From positions 1 to 64,000 of the forward strand of contig JAFDYV010000006.1 of the NCBI GenBank assembly GCA_018267275.1: a DNA stretch of 64,000 bases. Direction: 5' to 3'. Below, piece by piece: positions 9,132 through 19,300 of this stretch. The position numbers and the translations under genes are program-made. Under the pieces are notes generated by a model. It had not been told where the DNA came from and did no database searches. It saw only the letters and a list, made by a program, of their open reading frames with translations. The first letter of the stretch is position 1. Each line of letters starts with the position of its first letter. The stretch comes from Bacteroidota bacterium (GTDB taxonomy: Bacteria; Bacteroidota; Bacteroidia; Cytophagales; Cyclobacteriaceae).

Positions 9132-10367
9132 ATGGCAGACGTTACCTGTTCATTTTGCGGGCGCAGCAAAAAAGATGTTGACTTGATGATTTCGGGCATC
9201 CACGCGCACATTTGCGACAAGTGTGTGACGCAGGCCAACCAGATTTTGTTGGAAGAAAAGAAAAATAAGGTAGAGCCAAGCAACCTGCCAAATTTCAAGC
9301 TCATTAAGCCGCGCGAAATCAAAAAGTTTTTGGATGAATATGTGATTGGGCAAGATGAGGCCAAGCGTGTAATGTCGGTGGCAGTCTACAACCATTACAA
9401 GCGACTGACGCAGCGCAAGCTAGACACTGATGTTACGATTGAAAAATCAAACATCATTATGGTGGGCGAAACGGGTACCGGCAAAACATATTTGGCGCGC
9501 ACGCTGGCAAAAATTTTACAAGTACCTTTTTGCATTGCCGATGCCACCGTGCTGACAGAAGCAGGTTACGTAGGCGAAGATGTGGAGAGTATTCTCACGC
9601 GCTTATTACAAGCAGCAGACTATAACACCGAAGCCGCAGAGCGTGGCATTGTATACATTGACGAGATTGATAAAATTGCGCGCAAATCTGACAACCCCTC
9701 CATTACACGCGATGTGAGTGGCGAAGGTGTGCAGCAAGCGTTGTTGAAGTTATTGGAAGGAACGGCCGTAAACGTGCCGCCACAAGGTGGGCGCAAGCAC
9801 CCCGACCAAAAAATGATAACCGTAAACACTGAAAACATTCTGTTCATTTGCGGTGGAGCCTTTGAAGGCATTTCGAAAATCATTGGCCGCAGGTTGAATA
9901 CCCGGCCATTGGGTTTTGCAGCAACTGTGGATGCGGCCTCGCCTTCTGATTTCGACAAAGACAACATGCTGCAGTTTGTTTCTGCACAAGATTTGAAAAC
10001 ATTTGGCTTGATACCTGAATTAATTGGTCGGCTGCCGGTGGTTTCTTACCTCAATCCGTTGGATGCTACCACCCTGCGCCAAATATTGACAGAACCCAAA
10101 AATGCGTTGGTGAAGCAGTATAGGAAGTTGTTTGAGATGGAGCAGATTGAGTTGGAGATTAAAGACGGTGCGCTTGAGTTTATTGTGGAGAAGGCGGTTG
10201 ATTTTAAGTTGGGAGCTCGCGGCTTGCGTTCGATCTGCGAAGCAATCATCAACGATGCTATGTTTGAATTACCATCTGACAAAACCACCGATCGTCTGGT
10301 AATCAACCGCGCCTATGCGGAAGAGAAGTTTAATAAGTCGCACTACAGTAAGTTGAAGGTAGCTTGA
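9132..10367 (+). CDS. clpX: ATP-dependent Clp protease, ATP-binding subunit ClpX
   Basis: AAA+ unfoldase that delivers substrates to ClpP. The N-terminal zinc domain has C6, C9, C28 and C31 (CSFCGRS...HICDKC). The AAA+ core shows Walker A GETGTGKT near residue 112, Walker [15 protein letters not shown], a pore loop region in GYVGEDVE and the sensor region [17 protein letters not shown] matches the IGF-loop neighbourhood that docks on ClpP. It has 411 residues. The ATG at 9132 was chosen because the zinc domain follows directly; the longer frame adds 16 unrelated residues. A TACCTTTG -7-like box is at 9072-9079. Confidence 0.97.
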   Translation: MADVTCSFCGRSKKDVDLMISGIHAHICDKCVTQANQILLEEKKNKVEPSNLPNFKLIKPREIKKFLDEYVIGQDEAKRVMSVAVYNHYKRLTQRKLDTDVTIEKSNIIMVGETGTGKTYLARTLAKILQVPFCIADATVLTEAGYVGEDVESILTRLLQAADYNTEAAERGIVYIDEIDKIARKSDNPSITRDVSGEGVQQALLKLLEGTAVNVPPQGGRKHPDQKMITVNTENILFICGGAFEGISKIIGRRLNTRPLGFAATVDAASPSDFDKDNMLQFVSAQDLKTFGLIPELIGRLPVVSYLNPLDATTLRQILTEPKNALVKQYRKLFEMEQIELEIKDGALEFIVEKAVDFKLGARGLRSICEAIINDAMFELPSDKTTDRLVINRAYAEEKFNKSHYSKLKVA

Positions 10368-10452
10368 TCAAAAAAAGGTTGGAGCCATATGCCAGTGGGC
10401 AGTCGAACGCCATTGGAAAGAAAATCCTTCACTCCAAACATTGATTCGAATG

Positions 10453-11568
10453 CTATTTTCCCTCATTCAAAAAGGCTAACATTAGTTTTGCCGTGTTGGC
10501 CGAGGCAGAGCCAGTATCGAGCGTTTGGTAGATGTGTTTGTAGCCTTCAAGCATTTGCTGGCGCTGTTCGGTTTCTTCTGTTATGACAGTCAACTCTTGT
10601 TGTAGCTTGGTAGGATTGGCATCTGCTTGAATTAGTTCTTTTACAACCTCTCGATTGGCGATGAGGTTAACCAACGAAATGAATTGCACCTTTACTACGG
10701 ATTTCGCAATGGAGTATTCCAATCCGCCCGCCTTGTACACTACCACTTGCGGCACATTGAGCAAAGCCGTTTCTAATGTGGCGGTACCGGATGTGACAAT
10801 GGCAGATCGGGCATGTAGCAATAAATCGTAGGTTTGGTTGTAAACAAATTTAACGTTACCCAACTGCTTGAAAGATGCGTACAAATATTCGGGCAGGTTA
10901 TCGACTGCCGCCACTACAAACTGATAGCTTGGGTTTTGCTTTGCTACTTCCGCCATCAACGGCACAATTCGCTCAAGTTCCATTTTGCGACTGCCGGGTA
11001 GCAGCGCAATTATCTTTTTTTCTAATGGAATTTTTTGTTCGCTTTGGAAATTTTGGTTGGGTTGAAATGATTTGATGGCATCTAACACGGGGTTGCCCAC
11101 ATAGTTCACGTCCATGCCATACCGTTTGTAGAATTCTTTTTCGAAGGGGAGAATGACATACAATTGGTCTGCGTTTTCTTTCAAACTCCACGCGCGTGCT
11201 TGTCTCCATGCCCACACTTTAGGTGGTATGTAATAGAGTACTTTGATTTTGTTGCGCTTGCCAAACTTGGCCATCTGCCGATTGAAGCCGCCATAATCGA
11301 TGAGGATAAGCGCATCGGGCTTGTATTGCAGCACATCGTTTTGGCACTGCTTCATGTAAGCCGCAATTTTGAAAAAGTTAATAACGGCCAGAAAGCCCAT
11401 AAAGGCCAGCTGCTCATAATGAAAGAGCAGACTTACGCCATTGCGTTCCATCTCCTCACCTCCCAGGCCACGAAAGGTTGCTGCGCCATCCAGCTTCTTT
11501 AACTCTTTCACCAAATTGCTGCCGTGCAAATCTCCTGAACGTTCGCCTGCTATGATATAGTATTTCAA
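10453..11568 (-). CDS. lpxB: Lipid-A-disaccharide synthase
   Basis: GT19 glycosyltransferase that condenses UDP-2,3-diacylglucosamine with lipid X to form the lipid A disaccharide at the inner membrane. The N-terminus AGERSGDLHGSNLV is the family signature (E. coli: AGEASGDTLG), followed by FRGLGGEEM, LIDYGGFN, YYIPPKVWAW and ALLPGSRKMEL. The length of 371 residues is usual. It shows that the cell builds lipid A. It reads towards clpX, and the QueD-like gene lies 22 bases upstream on the same strand. Confidence 0.95.
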   Translation of the reverse strand: MKYYIIAGERSGDLHGSNLVKELKKLDGAATFRGLGGEEMERNGVSLLFHYEQLAFMGFLAVINFFKIAAYMKQCQNDVLQYKPDALILIDYGGFNRQMAKFGKRNKIKVLYYIPPKVWAWRQARAWSLKENADQLYVILPFEKEFYKRYGMDVNYVGNPVLDAIKSFQPNQNFQSEQKIPLEKKIIALLPGSRKMELERIVPLMAEVAKQNPSYQFVVAAVDNLPEYLYASFKQLGNVKFVYNQTYDLLLHARSAIVTSGTATLETALLNVPQVVVYKAGGLEYSIAKSVVKVQFISLVNLIANREVVKELIQADANPTKLQQELTVITEETEQRQQMLEGYKHIYQTLDTGSASANTAKLMLAFLNEGK

Positions 11569-11590
11569 TTTTGAAGTTAGAGGTTAGATG

Positions 11591-12022
11591 TTAGGGGTTC
11601 GATGCTTCGCCAAAATACTCCACAAAGTTGCGGGGCGTTTCGTACAGTTTTATTGAGTACAATTTTCCAAACTTGCTAATCCTGCTGATTTTTGGCTCAA
11701 GTATTTTCCAGATTTCGATGGCCAAAATTTCTGTGCTGGCCATTTTGTCCTTCATAAAGTCAACGTCTAGGTTCAGGTTCTTGTGGTCGAGTTTATCGAT
11801 AACTTCCGCCCGTATCAAAATGCTTAGTTTTTTTAAGTCGACAACAAACCCGGTGTCTGGGTCGGGCATGCCAGCAACTGTGGTAATCAATTCAAAGTTG
11901 TGGCCATGCCAGTTTTCGTTCGCACATGGCCCGAATACCTCCACATTTTTTTCCTTACTCCATTGTGGGTTATAGAGCTTATGTGCTGCATTAAAATGCT
12001 CTTTGCGGCTAACGTATATCAT
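11591..12022 (-). CDS. 6-pyruvoyl-tetrahydropterin synthase / QueD-like protein
   Basis: A 143-residue T-fold enzyme. The zinc histidines are H14 (HFNAAHKL), H39 and H41 (NWHGHNF), and C33 stands where the catalytic cysteine of QueD and PTPS is found. It should act on dihydroneopterin triphosphate, giving either 6-carboxy-tetrahydropterin (queuosine path) or 6-pyruvoyl-tetrahydropterin; no other queuosine or pterin gene is near to decide. It is divergent from hldD (80 bases) and probably shares a transcript with lpxB. Confidence 0.88.
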   Translation of the reverse strand: MIYVSRKEHFNAAHKLYNPQWSKEKNVEVFGPCANENWHGHNFELITTVAGMPDPDTGFVVDLKKLSILIRAEVIDKLDHKNLNLDVDFMKDKMASTEILAIEIWKILEPKISRISKFGKLYSIKLYETPRNFVEYFGEASNP

Positions 12023-12102
12023 AGAAAACGCAAATATACTGCCTTGTAGTCACACACAATAACTGCTGGTTTTGCACTAACTTGCATGCAAAATATAGAC
12101 AC

Positions 12103-13056
12103 ATGATCATCGTTACAGGTGCCGCTGGCTTCATCGGCAGTTTCCTCATCAAAGCACTGAATGAAGAAAATTTCAATGCCATTATTGCCGTAGACCATTT
12201 CGACAATGTTGAAAAGAACAAAAATCTGGAAGGCCTGAAAATTCAGGAAAGAGTAAACCGCGATTTGTTTTTGCCATGGTTGGACAAAAATTATGAACTC
12301 GTGGAATTCGTCTTCCATATTGGTGCCCGCACCGACACCACTGAGTTTGACACCCAGTTATTGGACCGACTCAATACGCAATACACCAAAGATTTATGGG
12401 TCAAGTGCTGCCAATATCAACTTCCGTTGGTGTATGCATCATCAGCCGCTACGTACGGATTAGGAGAGATGGGTTACGATGATGACGAGTCGAAAATCGA
12501 TCGATTAAAACCCCTAAACCCATACGGGCAATCAAAGCAAGATTTTGATGTATGGGCGTTGAAGCAAAAAGAGAAACCCTTCTTTTGGGCAGGCTTAAAA
12601 TTCTTTAATGTATACGGACCCAACGAATACCACAAAGGCCGCATGGCCTCAGTGATTTGGCACGCGTACAATCAAATTCAGAAAACGGGGAAGATGAAGT
12701 TGTTCCGTTCGCACAACCCTCAGTATAAAGATGGCGAGCAAATGCGCGACTTCGTTTATGTAAAAGATGTGGCCAACGTGTGTCTGTTTTTGATGCATCA
12801 TCGCAAAAATTCCGGAATCTATAATTTGGGTTCTGGCAAGGCGCGCACATTTTTAGATTTGGTGAAAGCCGTGTTTGCTGCTGTGGGCAAGCCACCACAA
12901 ATTGAATTTGTAGATACACCTGCTGACATCCGCGACAAATACCAATACTTTACTGAGGCGAATATGGGCAAGCTCAAGTCGATTGGTTACATCAAAAAAT
13001 TCTATGAGTTGGAGGACGGGGTAAGGGAATATGTGATAAAGTACCTGATGAGTTGA
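12103..13056 (+). CDS. hldD: ADP-L-glycero-D-manno-heptose-6-epimerase
   Basis: Extended short-chain dehydrogenase that inverts C6 of ADP-heptose, the last step in making the heptose precursor of the LPS inner core. The NADP loop is GAAGFIGS (about 6-13), and the active-site pair is in NPYGQSKQDF. FFNVYGPNEYHKGRMAS and LFRSHNPQYKDGEQMRDFVYVKD are typical of HldD rather than of UDP-glucose epimerases. The ATG at 12103 gives 317 residues; the longer frame adds seven unrelated residues. Heptose genes gmhA (29040) and a GT9 heptosyltransferase-like gene (41934) lie elsewhere in the window. Confidence 0.93.
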   Translation: MIIVTGAAGFIGSFLIKALNEENFNAIIAVDHFDNVEKNKNLEGLKIQERVNRDLFLPWLDKNYELVEFVFHIGARTDTTEFDTQLLDRLNTQYTKDLWVKCCQYQLPLVYASSAATYGLGEMGYDDDESKIDRLKPLNPYGQSKQDFDVWALKQKEKPFFWAGLKFFNVYGPNEYHKGRMASVIWHAYNQIQKTGKMKLFRSHNPQYKDGEQMRDFVYVKDVANVCLFLMHHRKNSGIYNLGSGKARTFLDLVKAVFAAVGKPPQIEFVDTPADIRDKYQYFTEANMGKLKSIGYIKKFYELEDGVREYVIKYLMS

Positions 13057-13080
13057 TTGTTTTTCATTATGCAATAAGTA

Positions 13081-13112
13081 AAAAAGGCTGCCGAATGGCA
13101 GCCTTTTTTATT
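13081..13112. terminator. Bidirectional terminator between hldD and the Sus-type operon
   Basis: A perfect stem, AAAAAGGCTGCC (13081-13092), loop GAAT, GGCAGCCTTTTT (13097-13108). An A-run before and a T-run after the stem let it act on both converging transcripts. Confidence 0.9.
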
Positions 13113-13123
13113 TTCAAGTAAAC

Positions 13124-14251
13124 TTAATTCTTCGTTAAAGTTAAACGAACTCTTCTCGTCCAAGTGCAGTATCCGTTTCTTCTACCATACTCGTCAGCAT
13201 CATCATCCAAACCAATAGTCAAGGTTTGACCCGCTACCAAACCAGTCTGCGATGTATTGTAGGCACCTTGATTTGCCGTTACACCTTGTGGAAGGCCAGC
13301 AGGCAAGGCTGGAGGTGGTGCCGCGGTTGATCCAAATGAACCAGCTGTAGGCATTGTCCAAAACAACTGACGGTCGCTTGTGCAATTTACCGTGGAGTTT
13401 TGTAAAGGAATAAAAATCGTTCCACTGGTAGGAGCTGTCGCGGTGGGCGTTGGCTCAAGGTTAAAACGAATCGTCACATTCTGGCCACGATAATTAACGG
13501 TAAACTGACGCTCCGAAGAAAGTCCACCATTTGGCACTGCCAACGTCACTTGTTGATTCGGAAACAACACCTGATTCAGGTATGAAGGAAATTGCGGTGT
13601 TGCATGCAAGGCTGGCGAGTGATTGAGCGACCAAATTGCACTCTGTGTCAAGTTGTAAGTACCTAGCCACGATCCAGCCAGACTTTGCGATCTAACAGTT
13701 AGCGTATAAATGAAAGATGCGCTATAGAATTGACCACCAGTAATGTTGGGTGTGGTATTGGTGTTGGTGAACTCTCGTCCATCCTTCAAAACCATAACAC
13801 CTCTGTAAATCACTTGATCAGCATTTGCTAACGAACCGGGAAAACCTGTGGCTGTAGCCAACGCAGTGACCGTTTCATTTGCAGAAACCCTTATTCTCGC
13901 CCTCTTGTAGAGAGAAATGGTGGGTTCAGCAACATTTACAAAATCTGACGCAGGTATTACCTTTACCGGAACTTCTGACGACAGCGCTGTTCCCCTTCTG
14001 TGTTGCACTAGTATTCTGAACTCTTGCAAGTTATTTCCGTTGCTACCATCTACTGCTTCAAAAATACCGTCTAAGCCACTGTTTGCTAGATCATTGAGAT
14101 CAATGATGTTAGAAGTAAGGGAGTACAACCGCATGTACGCGCCCACTTCGCGATCATCGTAGGGCAAGGGATAGAGATCCTTGTCTCGACATCCCGTTGT
14201 TACTATCACAATTGAGAATGCGATAAGTGTAAGTCGTTTGTAGAATTTCAT
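13124..14251 (-). CDS. Secreted lipoprotein, third gene of the SusC/SusD operon
   Basis: The start MKFYKRLTLIAFSIVIVTTGC is a lipoprotein signal with cysteine near residue 21, so the protein should be anchored in the outer membrane and probably face outwards, as auxiliary lipoproteins of Sus systems do. The rest is rich in Thr, Ser, Gly and beta-strand patterns, with no catalytic motif that I recognise; a Pro/Ala-rich linker lies near residues 310-330. The ATG at 14251 was chosen because it leads straight into the signal; it lies ten bases after the SusD stop. Its likely job is binding or display of the same substrate as the SusC/SusD pair. Substrate unknown. Confidence 0.75.
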   Translation of the reverse strand: MKFYKRLTLIAFSIVIVTTGCRDKDLYPLPYDDREVGAYMRLYSLTSNIIDLNDLANSGLDGIFEAVDGSNGNNLQEFRILVQHRRGTALSSEVPVKVIPASDFVNVAEPTISLYKRARIRVSANETVTALATATGFPGSLANADQVIYRGVMVLKDGREFTNTNTTPNITGGQFYSASFIYTLTVRSQSLAGSWLGTYNLTQSAIWSLNHSPALHATPQFPSYLNQVLFPNQQVTLAVPNGGLSSERQFTVNYRGQNVTIRFNLEPTPTATAPTSGTIFIPLQNSTVNCTSDRQLFWTMPTAGSFGSTAAPPPALPAGLPQGVTANQGAYNTSQTGLVAGQTLTIGLDDDADEYGRRNGYCTWTRRVRLTLTKN

Positions 14252-14261
14252 ATTGTTATTC

Positions 14262-16373
14262 TTAAAAATCAAGATTCGAATTCATAACATCCCAAAAAAC
14301 CTTACCCGTCAAATTAGCCTTTTGCTCAACTTGAGAGTTACGCGCTTCAAATGAATTGGGATACCAAAAAGTGCGTGGGAAAGCTCCAGGAGAGGGGTTT
14401 ACTGTTGGCTGCATACCTGTTGGTAATCCTGTTCTCCGGTAGAGATTGTAAGCTTCTACCCCACTTCCGAACAGAGATATCCAAGATTCTCGAGCAATTA
14501 TGTTCATACGAGCTTGATCGGATCCTTGTGCAGCGTAGGCCGCATTTGCGCGGGCAATATATCTGCTGATTTCATCTGATAGAGGAGAACGCCAATTGAT
14601 AGCTGTTGCGGCAGGTGTGGTTGTATCAACATTTATAGTACCTGTAGTAATTTGTACGAACCTTGCTGTAATGTTGGCCACACCCTCTTGGACAGTAACT
14701 GTCGCACCCAGAAGTTCGGCCTGCGTGTCTGCGTCTGTAGCACGCGTCCAAGTTCCTGAAGATGCCACGTAAATACCATTCTGGCTTGCTGTAGATTGGT
14801 CTTTCAAAAGTACGCGATCGCCATCGGCCAACGTTACGCCATCAATTGTCAAAAGACCGGCTCTGGTTGCCACGTTTGCTGTAGACGCAACTCGCACGGG
14901 AGTTAGTACAGTTCCCACAGTTGGGAAAAAGGCATTGATTGTTGCTGCTTCATTGGGCGATGCCCCGAAAGCATTAGTCCCAAGCGTTCCATTGATGGAC
15001 CAGTCTCGAACATCATTTATCGAGTTGGTGACTCCCAAGTTAAATTGAGTTGCAGCAGGACCCCCAACGCCCAAGAACAAAGCTGCTTCAGCTCGCATAA
15101 AATTCACCGCAGATCTCATCAATATTGGTTGAATACCAGCACCTCGCATGCCAAGAGCTGGGTTGTTAACACCCGCATTTACATTCGCATCAAATCTGCC
15201 ACCAGATGGATAAGGACCCCATGTGGTTCTTGCTAAGTTATCCGGGGGTATTCCTTGTGGGTCAACGTGTTCACGACCCCAATACCCAACTGGAGTGGGG
15301 AAACAAAATGTCCTCGACCACGCAGGACTTCCCGGATTAGTTGAGATACCGGGAGGAATTCTGTTGGGATCATTAGCCACTGGGCCGTATACTATAGCAG
15401 TTCCGGTAGAAAATGGGTAGTGCGGTGGAGCTGGCTGGACAACGCACCGTATTTCATTCGGATCAGAGGAGTTAGCTCCTCTTTGCCGATAAAAATAAAA
15501 GCGCATTCTTGGATCGGTCATTTCATATCCGTAAAACATCTGCCACATCAAGTAGTTTGCCATGTAATCACCGGCACCCGTAATGTAATTGTTAATGAAT
15601 CTAGGATGTCTTACATCTGGATCAGCTGCATTAGTCGCATAACGGAAGACAAAACTATCTGATTGAGCGCTCATCACCCCAGCAGCATCTGCAAGTGTGT
15701 TCGTAATACCAGTGGTAGCCAACGATGGGTTAACATTTCGCAGATTCAAGTATAGTTTCAATTTAATTGAATTTGCAAGTCTTATCCAACGAGTCACAGC
15801 CGTTGTGCCACTGTAATAAAAATCTGTGATTGCCGGAGCCAAAGAATTAGGGGTAGTTCTTAAATCAACAATTGCCCTATCTAGAATGGCTATTATTGCC
15901 GGATACAGCTGGCTCATATCATCGGGAGCAGGATTGAGGTTTTGCTGTCCACCAAATGCTTGAGAAAACGGCACATTTCCAAAATAGTCTACCAAAACAG
16001 AAAGCGTATAGGCTTGCATTACACGCGCCATCCCTGCGTGCACGGTAAATTGATTCGCATCGGCTTGAGCTATCAAGGCATTGCAATCGGTCAAAATTCC
16101 AGCATAACCGGTGGTCCACAGACCATCGAACGATTGGGGATTTGCAAAATTCTCATAAATCGATCCGCCCGAATTTTGCAGACGAGTAACTTGCATACCA
16201 AATGTACTTGCTGCGTTAAAAAATGCAGCTAAATCTGTTTGTATGTTGTTCAACAACAAGCTTGGTCCTGTTGCTGTAAGCTTTACAGCATTTGGGTCAT
16301 CAAGGAGATCCAATTTGCATGAGGATACCAAAATGATAACCACCGCTAAATAGACTGATCTAAATCGTTTCAT
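14262..16373 (-). CDS. SusD/RagB-family outer-membrane lipoprotein with an inserted phage-tail-like module
   Basis: Surface lipoprotein that caps the SusC channel and binds the substrate. The signal ends in VSSC (C19). Residues about 30-480 and 597-703 follow the SusD fold: a TPR-like helical part, ALIAQADANQF-like segments, FMRAEAALFLG (425-434), and the typical end IIARESWISLFGSGVEAYNLYRRTGLP. Between them, at about residues 492-596 (14586-14900), lies a segment reading VRVASTANV, LLTIDGVTLADGDRVLLKDQ, NGIYVASSGTWTRATDADT and ATVTVQEG. This pattern I know from phage tail-fibre and collar proteins, not from SusD proteins. The total of 703 residues is over 100 longer than usual. The frame is open throughout. 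SusC lies 21 bases upstream. Confidence 0.9.
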   Translation of the reverse strand: MKRFRSVYLAVVIILVSSCKLDLLDDPNAVKLTATGPSLLLNNIQTDLAAFFNAASTFGMQVTRLQNSGGSIYENFANPQSFDGLWTTGYAGILTDCNALIAQADANQFTVHAGMARVMQAYTLSVLVDYFGNVPFSQAFGGQQNLNPAPDDMSQLYPAIIAILDRAIVDLRTTPNSLAPAITDFYYSGTTAVTRWIRLANSIKLKLYLNLRNVNPSLATTGITNTLADAAGVMSAQSDSFVFRYATNAADPDVRHPRFINNYITGAGDYMANYLMWQMFYGYEMTDPRMRFYFYRQRGANSSDPNEIRCVVQPAPPHYPFSTGTAIVYGPVANDPNRIPPGISTNPGSPAWSRTFCFPTPVGYWGREHVDPQGIPPDNLARTTWGPYPSGGRFDANVNAGVNNPALGMRGAGIQPILMRSAVNFMRAEAALFLGVGGPAATQFNLGVTNSINDVRDWSINGTLGTNAFGASPNEAATINAFFPTVGTVLTPVRVASTANVATRAGLLTIDGVTLADGDRVLLKDQSTASQNGIYVASSGTWTRATDADTQAELLGATVTVQEGVANITARFVQITTGTINVDTTTPAATAINWRSPLSDEISRYIARANAAYAAQGSDQARMNIIARESWISLFGSGVEAYNLYRRTGLPTGMQPTVNPSPGAFPRTFWYPNSFEARNSQVEQKANLTGKVFWDVMNSNLDF
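14586..14900 (-). other. Inserted phage-tail-fibre-like module within the SusD gene
   Basis: About 105 codons encode a repeat-like beta domain with the sequence order V-R-V-A-(S/T)-T-A-N, T-I-D-G-V-T-L-A-D-G-D-R-V-L, N-G-I-Y and W-T-R-A-T-D-A-D. Tail-fibre proteins of many phages carry nearly the same words. Here the module sits between the last inner helix region and the C-terminal helical end of a SusD homologue, in frame and without stop codons. Confidence 0.7.
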
Positions 16374-16394
16374 AGATATTTTAAATAAAGAAGA

Positions 16395-19300
16395 TTAGAA
16401 TGTTAGCCTAACAACAAATCCATAGCGCCTTGCACTTGGCCCCGTCAAGTAGTCAAATCCAGCTCCATTGCCAACGCCAGTACTCAGTACTTCTGGGTCA
16501 AAATTTACATTTTTGGGAACGTTGATTGCGTTGAACCATAAGTTGTTACCGTTCAATTGAATTGACGCTGTTTTGAAAGGTGTCTTCGCCATTAGAGACT
16601 TTGGGATATCATACGCAAGAGAAATCTCCCTTAACCTTATTGACGTTCCATCGAAAATAGAAGTATCATCTGTACCATTAAATTGGACATTGAATCCATA
16701 GTCAGCGGCTGTAACTTGTAAGTCGTTTTTCCTATACCCTAGCGAACCATCTGGATTCGTGAACTCGATGACACCAGGCAAAATGAATGTTTGGTCATAC
16801 CCATATTGAACATCTGTTGCCACGACACCGCGGCCAATAGTTGCGGAAGGTGTTGAAGCATACATCGCACCACCTTGACGGTAGTCAAATTGCACGTTTA
16901 AAGAGATGCCTTTGAATGTAAACGTGTTAAATAATGAGGCAGTCCAATCTGGATTTGGGTTGCCAATTTCGCGAATGATAGGGTCTACCGCATAAAGGCC
17001 ATCATTTGCTCGAACTATTCTCTGTCCGTCTGGTGATTTTCTGACTGCATTTCCTTTGATGATATTATAAGGGCGCCCGGGAATTGCAAAGTTCCCGCGA
17101 GTAGTAAAACCAGCTATGAGTACTTCAGACAAGCCCCCACCTAAGTCAATAATTTCTGGGCGTACTATGTTGAAATTCAAAGTTGCATCCCAACGGAACG
17201 CGCCAGCGTTCATGACCTTCCCATTGAGACCCAATTCAATACCTTTATTACTCAATTTACCAACGTTTGTCAACGTGCTAGTGTAGCCTGTTGCTGGATC
17301 TAAGGGAGCTTCCGTAATTAGATTGCTTGTACTTCTATCGTAGAAAGTCAAATCAATTCCAATTCGCTCATTCAAAATCCGGGCCTCCATACCAACTTCT
17401 ATTTCTTGCTGCAACTCAGGTTTTAAATTTCGATTACCCAAAAAATTTCCAATTGAGTTTACAGTGGTTGGCGCACCTGTTAAATCAACATAACCTCTAG
17501 TGTTGAGTAACGCAACTGAGCGGGTTCCGTATGGAAATGGAGCGAAACCAGCTGAGGTTCCATACCCAACTCTAAATTTCAAGTAGTTAAGTGTCGAAGA
17601 CTTCAAATTGGCAAACGCATCGGTGGGTATGAACGACACAGATGCACTAGGGTAAAAGATGTTATTATTGCCAGTTTCTAGAGTTGAAGTCCAATCGTTT
17701 CGCCCAGCAAGATTCAAGAATAGGAATTGCTTGAAGTCAAAAGAAAAATCTCCGTAAACACCCATTCGTTGCTCTTCGGTTTCTCTATTCAAGATACGGC
17801 CGTCAAATCCAATACTGCGAGATGAAGCTGTTGAAAAATTGTAATGCTTGAACAAATTGTCGATCGCTTGCCCCTCTGAATACAAACCGTCACGAACAAA
17901 CCTATCATTCCGTGCATTGAATCCTACTCTCGCAGACATGTTAAAATCTTGATTCAACTGCTTGTTGTAACCAAAGATGACATCTTGATTGAATATGGTA
18001 TTTCGAATATTCTGAGTCTGGTAAACACCATTCAAGATATTTGGCCCTTGTACCCCACCTCTATTGAAGCGTCTTTCTTGTGCCTCGGTATAGGTATCAT
18101 ATCCTACACGGTAAGTAAGGCTCAAATGGTCGGTGATGTCGTACGTTAAGGTAGTTGAATTGAAAACGCGGGTTGTATTATTCAACTCTCTGTAGTTCTG
18201 TGCAAGCCATAATGGGTTGGCAATATCATTACCACCCCGGAAATAAATGCTACGGTTATCCGGTGTAGCACTTGGCCAGTCGAAAATATCGAGATTCCTA
18301 GGTGTGTAAAGGAATTGGCCATAAAGAGATGGGACACCATTGAATGTAGCTCCACCGCCAGTTGCACCGTTTAACGGAGGCGTCTCCACACCGGTTACTG
18401 AGAACAAGATGTTATTAACCAAAGTTAATTTTTTAGTTATCGATGCATTGAGACCGAGACTAATGTTCAAACGATTAACATCATTCCCGGGGACAAATCC
18501 TTGCTCTTTGGTATAAGAAGCCGAAGCATTATACCCAACTCTATCAGTGCCGCCCGTAAAATTGACGTAAGTATTCGATGCAACCCCTTTCCTAAAAAAT
18601 TTGTCGATTGTCTGAGCCGGGTCATATTTAATCCTATTGAACAAGTACTGCGGATACGCATCTCGTAGAGACGGAGAGGCTAAGAATTGATACGGATGTC
18701 CAACTGAATCAACTTCCGAAAAGTCTGGACCCCAGTTGCTGAAAAAAGCTCCATAAAGGCCCTGAAAGCCATTTCCCCAACTACTTTGAAATTTAGGCAG
18801 TGAAGCAACCTCCGTGATTGTTGTTGTTTGTTGCACTGTTACTTCTGCGTTCTTCTTTCCTTTACCAGATTTCGTAGTTACGAGTATAACACCATTCCGC
18901 CCTTGATCACCATACAAAACAGTAGCAGCCAAGCCTTTTAGTACGTTGATTGTTTCAATGTTATTTGGGTCCAGATCCAAAAAGCGGCTTGGAGTAACTG
19001 CCGCTCCGCCAGTAGAAAAGCCAGAGCCGTTATTTGTTGACGAGTTAAACGGAACACCGTCAACAACAAACAGAGGTTGCGTGCTTCCACTCAAAGAACT
19101 ATAGCCTCGAATGTTAATGCTTGAGCCTGAGCCAGAGGTACCTCCTGTTGGAGATATATTAACCCCAGGAACTTTTCCTTGAAGTATTCGAGCTACATCT
19201 TGTTGGGGTCTTGCCGCCAACTGATCAGCACCAACCGAGGAAATTGCATAACCAAGCGCCTTCTTCTCTTTTTGGGCTCCTTGTCCCACGACAATTACTT

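Noticed and set aside
14586-14900. A prophage fragment inside the Sus operon
   Set aside because: The module is in frame within a complete SusD gene, and no other phage gene lies nearby; a domain insertion fits better.
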